This document shows, piece by piece, positions 15,696-19,602 of a stretch of 19,602 nt of DNA (position 1 is its first letter; the number at the start of each line of letters is the position of its first letter). The position numbers and the translations under genes are program-made. Below the pieces are notes generated by a model. The model had not been told where the DNA came from, ran no database searches, and saw only the letters and a list, made by a program, of their open reading frames with translations. Location: contig CACZRK010000052.1 in NCBI GenBank assembly GCA_902783515.1, positions 1 through 19,602 on the forward strand. The letters run 5' to 3'. Origin of the DNA: an uncultured Coriobacteriaceae bacterium (GTDB lineage Bacteria; Actinomycetota; Coriobacteriia; Coriobacteriales; UMGS124).

Positions 15696-16016
15696 GGAAG
15701 GCATGTCCGGGGCACTTTGCGCATAGCCTCGCCCGTGAAGGGCGGCCGACTGACCACATACGGTGCGACCTGCATGGCGGTGGCGTCTAGGACGCATCCC
15801 ATCGATTGGAAATCGTGCGGTTGGGCCTGTCATACGGGATTTGGTAACGCGGGGCGAAGTCGTGTCCGGGCGATCTAGTCCTATCGGGGCACATCGACGT
15901 TGATGAAAATGCCCTTGCCGTGTCATGATGGCGGCGAACGCCCATAGGGCGCCGTCGCTGGGGAGTCGACGCGCATGATCCCATGGGCATGGTTCTGGGG
16001 AGCGGAAGGGGAGGAA
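15696..16016. promoter_or_regulatory. Leader and promoter region of the DmsA-like gene
   Basis: This is a 321-base gap without a supported gene. A small hairpin just after the upstream stop (CGCCC-GTGAA-GGGCG, 15730-15744) may act as a weak terminator. A possible promoter is TTGATG (15899-15904) with CATGAT (15924-15929) at about 19 bases, each four of six to consensus, which is weak. A second, longer hairpin lies at 15931-15958. Apart from these I see nothing specific. Confidence 0.35.
15931..15958 (+). promoter_or_regulatory. Leader hairpin ahead of the DmsA-like gene
   Basis: Outer arms GCGGCG (15931-15936) and CGTCGC (15953-15958) pair with one G-T pair. An inner perfect CGCCC-ATA-GGGCG stem (15939-15951) extends it. 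It lies about 60 bases ahead of the ATG and next to the 10-mer shared with the dehydroxylase promoter region. It could be an operator, an RNA leader structure, or chance in GC-rich DNA. Confidence 0.3.
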
Positions 16017-18506
16017 ATGAAGAGTCCACAGCACGGTCGCATGGACGCGATTGCGTCCACCACGCGTCGTTCATTCATCAAAGGGGGTGCGCTCGCTGGT
16101 CTTTCGCTCGCGGCGGCGGGCGTGGCCTCGGCATGGGGCAGCAGTGCGCTGGCGAAGGGCGCGTCCTCAAAGGATATGGACGCGTCGGCGAGGACGGATG
16201 ACTCGTCTGCCGCTGACCGGAAGGGTGCCGGTGAGGAGAAGGTCGTCTGGACGCATTGCGCCGTGAACTGCGGCTGCAGCTGTGCTTGGAGATGCCATGT
16301 CGTTGACGGCGTGATCACGTACATCGAGACGGACAACACCGGATCGCCTGAGTTCGGCGAACGCCAGATGCGTGCGTGCGGGCGTGGCCGGTCGGCGCGG
16401 CGCTGGCTGCAGAGCCCGGATCGCCTGAACTACCCGCTTAAACGCGTCGAGGGTACCAAGCGTGGCGAAGGAAAGTACGAGCAGATTAGCTGGGATGAGG
16501 CACTCGACCTCATCCATGATCAGATGGTGCGCATCAACGACACGTATCATGCGCCCGAGGCGTTCGAAATGCACTATGCGTCGGGCGTCTCCACGAGCAA
16601 GATTGGATCGTCGCCGTTCGCTCGCCTGCTGAACATGACCGTCGGCGGCTATCTGAAGGAATATGGCTCGTATAGTTCGGCACAGATCGCCCAGGCCGGC
16701 ACGTACACCTATGGTGGCGGTACGTACGGCAGCTCATTTCTCACGCTGCAGGACAACGAGCTCGTCGTGCTCTTCTCCGACGCGGTCACCGAGGGCCGTC
16801 CTGGCGGCGTCGGCCATACGTACGACTTCGGCGTTATGCGCGAGCAGAAGCACCTCCGCGTCATCAGCATTGATCCGCGCCTGAACGACACGACCGCTGG
16901 GCAGGGCGGCGAGTGGATTCCGATTCGTCCTGGCACGGACGGCGCCCTGTGCTGTGCGCTCGCGTACGAGATTATTCACAACGGGTGGGCTGACGAAGAC
17001 TTCCTGCACACCTATTGCGTGGGCTACGACGAAGAGACCATGCCGGATTCTGCAAAGGGTCAGCACAAGTCTTACAAGGACTACATCCTAGGCACTGGTT
17101 ATGACATGATCCCGAAGACCCCCGCGTGGGCCGCGCCGATCACGGGCATTCCTGAGCAGCGCATCATTGATCTCGCTCGCGAGATGCACGAGGCGGACCC
17201 GGTCTACATTGCGCAGGGCTACGGCATTAACCGTCGTGCAAATGGCGAGATTACGTCGCGCTGCGTGATGGTACTACCGCAGTTGCTCGGGCAGATCGGA
17301 AAGCCGGGTACGACGGATGGGCGCCGCGAAGGTTGCAGCAAGCTCAACTTCGGGAGCTTCCCCACGGGCGACAACGGCTGCACGACATCTATGCCGACGT
17401 TCGAATGGCCTAATGCCATCGACCATGGCGAGGAGCTCACTGCGCTCAATGCCGGGATCATGGGCGCTGACCGCCTGCCCTGTGGTATCAAGTTCATGAT
17501 GAACTATGCCGGCAACTGTCTCACCAACCAGCATTCTGACATCAACCACGCCCACAAGATCCTGCAGGACGAGTCAAAATGCGAGTTCATCGTCACAAGT
17601 GAGGTCTTCATGACCGACTCGGCGAAGTACTCCGATTTGATCCTGCCCGACCTGACCAGCCAGGAGCAGATCAGCGTCGTTGACGGAGGCTATGCTGACA
17701 ACATGCACAGCCTGCTGTTCGGCGAGCCGGTCTATGACGCACCATTTGAGCGCCGAGGTTTTTACGAGGTCTGTTGCGACCTCGCGGACCGTTTTGGCAT
17801 CTTGGACGAGTTCTCCGAGGGCAAGACTCGTGAGCAGTGGCTTAAGGAGATCTACGAGGGTGGCAGGGCAAAGCATGACGAATGGCCGACGTGGGACGAG
17901 CTGCGAGAGCAGCACATCTGGAAGGAGACGCCCCAGCCTCTCGTCCGTCTTGCCGAATTTGTTGACGATCCCGTCGCCAACCCGCTCAAGACGCCGTCCG
18001 GTAAGATCGAGATCTATTCCGAGAAACTTGCTGGCTTCGCGGATACGTGGGAGCTTGGTGAGGGAGAGACTATCAGCCCGCTGCCCATCTGGGATCCCGC
18101 ATACGACGGAGTGAATGACCTGACTGACGAGTATCCGCTGCTCATCAGCGGCTTCCAGAGCAAAGCGCACACGCACTCCTCGTATGGCAACAACCCGATC
18201 ATTGCCTCGGTGACGCATGACAGTGCGTGGATCAATCCCGTTGACGCCGAGCCGCGTGACATTAAGACAGGGGACACGATTCGCGTGTGGACGGCATATG
18301 GCGAGATGCTCATCCCGGCACTGGTGACCCCGCGCGTCATTCCCGGCACCGTGTGCTGCCCTGCCGGTGCTTGGCATGACGCGGACATGGACGGCGATAT
18401 GGTGGATCACGGCGGGTGTATCAACACGATCACGCACTATCACCCCACCGCGCTGGGCAAGGCGAACCCACAGCATAGCAACGTCGGTAACGTGGCGAAG
18501 GCCTAG
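16017..18506 (+). CDS. dmsA: DMSO reductase-like catalytic subunit (Tat-exported bis-MGD molybdoenzyme)
   Basis: This 829-residue protein closely follows E. coli DmsA as I recall it. A Tat signal, STTRRSFIKGGALAGLSLAA, has its Arg pair at 17-18. The [4Fe-4S] ligands are C81, C85, C89 and C121 (CAVNCGCSC, then RACGRGRS); C87 and C93 are extra. Further shared blocks are HVVDG-ITYIETDNTG, GSYSSAQIA with the likely molybdenum-ligand Ser at 220, EWIPIRPGTDGAL, YCVGYDEETMP, NYAGNCLTNQHSDIN, TPSGKIEIYS and DKGGCIN-like DHGGCIN. It should reduce an S- or N-oxide, or a related acceptor, outside the membrane. The start at ATG 16017 has GGAAGGGG five bases upstream; the frame is open to 15975 but without a better site. 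It is followed after ten bases by its B subunit. The exact substrate is uncertain because this family is very diverse in Coriobacteriia. Confidence 0.9.
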   Translation: MKSPQHGRMDAIASTTRRSFIKGGALAGLSLAAAGVASAWGSSALAKGASSKDMDASARTDDSSAADRKGAGEEKVVWTHCAVNCGCSCAWRCHVVDGVITYIETDNTGSPEFGERQMRACGRGRSARRWLQSPDRLNYPLKRVEGTKRGEGKYEQISWDEALDLIHDQMVRINDTYHAPEAFEMHYASGVSTSKIGSSPFARLLNMTVGGYLKEYGSYSSAQIAQAGTYTYGGGTYGSSFLTLQDNELVVLFSDAVTEGRPGGVGHTYDFGVMREQKHLRVISIDPRLNDTTAGQGGEWIPIRPGTDGALCCALAYEIIHNGWADEDFLHTYCVGYDEETMPDSAKGQHKSYKDYILGTGYDMIPKTPAWAAPITGIPEQRIIDLAREMHEADPVYIAQGYGINRRANGEITSRCVMVLPQLLGQIGKPGTTDGRREGCSKLNFGSFPTGDNGCTTSMPTFEWPNAIDHGEELTALNAGIMGADRLPCGIKFMMNYAGNCLTNQHSDINHAHKILQDESKCEFIVTSEVFMTDSAKYSDLILPDLTSQEQISVVDGGYADNMHSLLFGEPVYDAPFERRGFYEVCCDLADRFGILDEFSEGKTREQWLKEIYEGGRAKHDEWPTWDELREQHIWKETPQPLVRLAEFVDDPVANPLKTPSGKIEIYSEKLAGFADTWELGEGETISPLPIWDPAYDGVNDLTDEYPLLISGFQSKAHTHSSYGNNPIIASVTHDSAWINPVDAEPRDIKTGDTIRVWTAYGEMLIPALVTPRVIPGTVCCPAGAWHDADMDGDMVDHGGCINTITHYHPTALGKANPQHSNVGNVAKA

Positions 18507-18519
18507 GGGAGGGGTAATG

Positions 18520-19155
18520 ATGACTCAGTACGGCTTTTATTTTGATGCCACACGCTGCACTGGCTGCAAGACCTGCGCCCTAGCGTGCAAGGACTACAAG
18601 GACCTGAACGAGGAGATCGCTTTCCGCAACGTGATCGAATACGGCGGTGGTGAATGGACAGACAACGGCGATGGTACATGGTCGACCGATGCGTACGCAT
18701 ATTACGTCTCCGTCGCCTGCAACCATTGCGATGACCCCGCGTGCACGGCAGCATGTCCCGTTGGCTCCATGGTTAAGGAGGATGACACCGGGATCGTCCA
18801 CAATGACCCCGAAACATGCATTGGTTGCGGCGCATGCGTGTCAGCGTGTCCCTATGGCGCCCCCGCGTTGAACCCGCAGACCAATGTGAGCGTGAAGTGC
18901 GACCTTTGCCAGGACCGCGTTCAGGAAGGCAAGCAGCCCATCTGCGTCGAGGCATGCTCGCTGCGGGCACTTGAGTTCGGCGACATTGACGAGCTGCGCG
19001 CGAAGCATGGCAGCGAGGCGGTTTCCGAGATCGCGCCGCTGCCGACCGCCGACCAGACCAGCCCGAACCTGCTCATCAAGCCGCCGGCGAACGCCAAGGA
19101 GCCAGGCGACGAGACCGGCGCCATCATCAACACGATCGACGTCGTGCTCGGATAG
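18520..19155 (+). CDS. dmsB: DmsB-like four-cluster [4Fe-4S] electron-transfer subunit
   Basis: This protein of 211 residues has four cysteine groups: C13/16/19/23, C67/70/75/79, C100/103/106/110 and C127/130/142/146. They match the DmsB plan for moving electrons from a quinol-oxidising anchor to the molybdenum subunit encoded just upstream. Two ATGs stand side by side (18517 and 18520); the second lies seven bases from GGAGG and is preferred, and it gives the common MTQYGFYFD start. The last 40 residues, after RALEFGDIDEL, are a proline-rich tail. No DmsC-type gene follows before the repeat region, so the anchor must come from elsewhere, possibly 10815-11711. Confidence 0.93.
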   Translation: MTQYGFYFDATRCTGCKTCALACKDYKDLNEEIAFRNVIEYGGGEWTDNGDGTWSTDAYAYYVSVACNHCDDPACTAACPVGSMVKEDDTGIVHNDPETCIGCGACVSACPYGAPALNPQTNVSVKCDLCQDRVQEGKQPICVEACSLRALEFGDIDELRAKHGSEAVSEIAPLPTADQTSPNLLIKPPANAKEPGDETGAIINTIDVVLG

Positions 19156-19200
19156 GCGCGTACGCGCCGGGCGCGCGGCTGTAAGAGACGCGCGCCCGGC
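19155..19200 (+). terminator. Strong hairpin after the DmsB-like gene
   Basis: Perfect 11-base arms, GCCGGGCGCGC (19166-19176) and GCGCGCCCGGC (19190-19200), enclose 13 bases. A 14-base palindrome, GGCGCGTACGCGCC (19155-19168), overlaps the last base of the stop codon and the left arm. Its place right after the last gene supports a terminator, although no T-run follows. Confidence 0.55.
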
Positions 19201-19222
19201 CGTCGGTGGCGAGCTGTCTCTG

Positions 19223-19262
19223 CTGCGCGCAGGCCGCGTAGCGGGTCTGCTTTTGGCGTCCG
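19223..19262. repeat. Dispersed repeat, module A (right copy)
   Basis: Ungapped match of 31 of 40 bases to 4371-4410, in the same orientation. About 240 bases lie between this and module B, whereas in the left copy the two modules touch, so one copy has gained or lost sequence. Confidence 0.5.
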
Positions 19263-19393
19263 AGAGGGTGGTGGCACGCGCGGGTGCGCGGGGTCGCGGG
19301 CGCCGAGCCAGGGCCGACGCCGAGCGGCGAGCAGGTGGCGGGCGGTGGCGGGACGCCGGGGGTACGCTTTCCGACGCTCGGGAGCATCTGGGC

Positions 19394-19475
19394 GGGCCGC
19401 CGGCACAGTCTTGCGCGAATCGGAGGGTTTGCAAGGGCCGCCGGCACAGTCTCGCGCGAATCGGAGTGCTCCCGT
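19394..19475. repeat. Two tandem 41-base units
   Basis: The units start at 19394 and 19435. Their first 32 bases (beginning GGGCCGCCGGCACAGTCT) differ at one position; the tails then diverge. The core GGCACAG-CT-GCGCGAATCGGAG is also seen in related form within both module B copies (GGCACA-GCT-GCACGAA), so these units belong to the same repeat family. Confidence 0.7.
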
Positions 19476-19501
19476 TCGTGCACACGCACGTTCGGGAGCA
19501 C
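19466..19501. repeat. Inverted repeat inside the repeat region
   Basis: The 16-base arms 19466-19481 (GTGCTCCCGTTCGTGC) and 19486-19501 (GCACGTTCGGGAGCAC) pair except for two central bases, around a four-base loop. It could fold as a stable hairpin in DNA or RNA. Confidence 0.6.
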
Positions 19502-19502
19502 T

Positions 19503-19602
19503 TTCGGCACATGCTTGCACGAACGGGAGACCTCCGAGCGAGCCCCCGCCCCGTCATCGGCGCCGCGGAGCCTCCCGATCGTCAAGGGCTGTACCTGCGC
19601 CC
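19503..19602. repeat. Dispersed intergenic repeat, module B (right copy)
   Basis: Matches 4407-4506 at 94 of 100 bases, in direct orientation. The match is still perfect at the last base of the window, so this copy probably continues beyond it. Confidence 0.85.

Larger units (their letters stand above)
19156..19602. other. Non-coding repeat-rich region to the window end
   Basis: No supported gene lies in these 447 bases. Long open frames on the minus strand run through repeats and reach into the DmsB-like gene; they have Arg/Ala/Pro-rich translations and no family motif. The region contains the terminator hairpin, the module A copy (19223-19262), two 41-base-spaced units (19394-19475), an inverted repeat (19466-19501) and the module B copy (19503-19602). 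Confidence 0.7.

Noticed and set aside
16017..18506. Formate dehydrogenase or nitrate reductase instead of a DmsA-like enzyme
   Set aside because: The Cys-x3-Cys-x3-Cys iron-sulfur motif, the YSSAQ serine site and many long shared blocks fit DmsA; no selenocysteine or cysteine molybdenum-ligand context was seen.
19394..19501. Possible small CRISPR array
   Set aside because: Only two near-identical units placed end to end with no unique spacers, and no cas genes nearby.
18841..19557. Open frames through the right repeat region with recurring DSRETVPAA-like and PIRARLCRRP-like segments
   Set aside because: The recurrence reflects DNA repeats read in different frames, and the frames run antisense into the DmsB-like gene.

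Overview
The window is GC-rich, densely coded bacterial DNA. Three traits point to a gut-type actinobacterium of the class Coriobacteriia, probably Eggerthellaceae: a LuxR regulator with a polytopic membrane domain, Tat-exported molybdenum enzymes of the catechol-dehydroxylase and DMSO-reductase types, and a surface protein with short aromatic cell-wall-binding repeats. This placement is inferred from gene content; there is no rRNA or other taxonomic marker here.

Left part (1-4991): surface and envelope genes. The window opens inside the C-terminal repeats of a surface protein. Next come a polyprenyl-phosphate sugar-phosphate transferase (minus), a GT4 glycosyltransferase (plus) and a GT2 glycosyltransferase (minus), in alternating orientation with hairpins between the convergent pairs. 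A decayed second GT2 copy lies at 4760-4978, and a dispersed intergenic repeat lies at 4371-4506.

Middle part (4992-15695): a redox locus. A membrane-anchored LuxR regulator (minus) diverges, across a 361-base gap, from a close-packed run on the plus strand. The first gene encodes a Tat-exported bis-MGD molybdoenzyme that shares long sequence blocks with the Eggerthella catechol dehydroxylases (Dadh/Hcdh/Cadh group). It is followed by a four-cluster iron-sulfur subunit, an eight-helix DmsC/NrfD-like membrane anchor, an unrecognised acidic protein with possible winged-helix segments, a TorD-family chaperone, and a UvrD-like P-loop protein whose helicase motifs are partly degenerate. Inferred working model: the LuxR protein senses a small aromatic compound; TorD helps cofactor loading and Tat targeting of the catalytic subunit; the B and C subunits pass quinol electrons to it outside the membrane for anaerobic respiration.

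Right part (15696-19602): a second Tat molybdoenzyme, very like DMSO reductase DmsA, with its DmsB-type iron-sulfur subunit but no anchor gene beside it. A strong hairpin follows, then a 447-base non-coding region of repeats. One of these is a 100-base direct copy (94% identical) of the repeat at 4407-4506, so direct repeats bracket the whole regulator/redox block.

The most interesting points are the dehydroxylase of unknown substrate with its own regulator, the degenerate helicase-like protein and unknown acidic protein placed in a molybdoenzyme maturation operon, and the direct repeats flanking the block.
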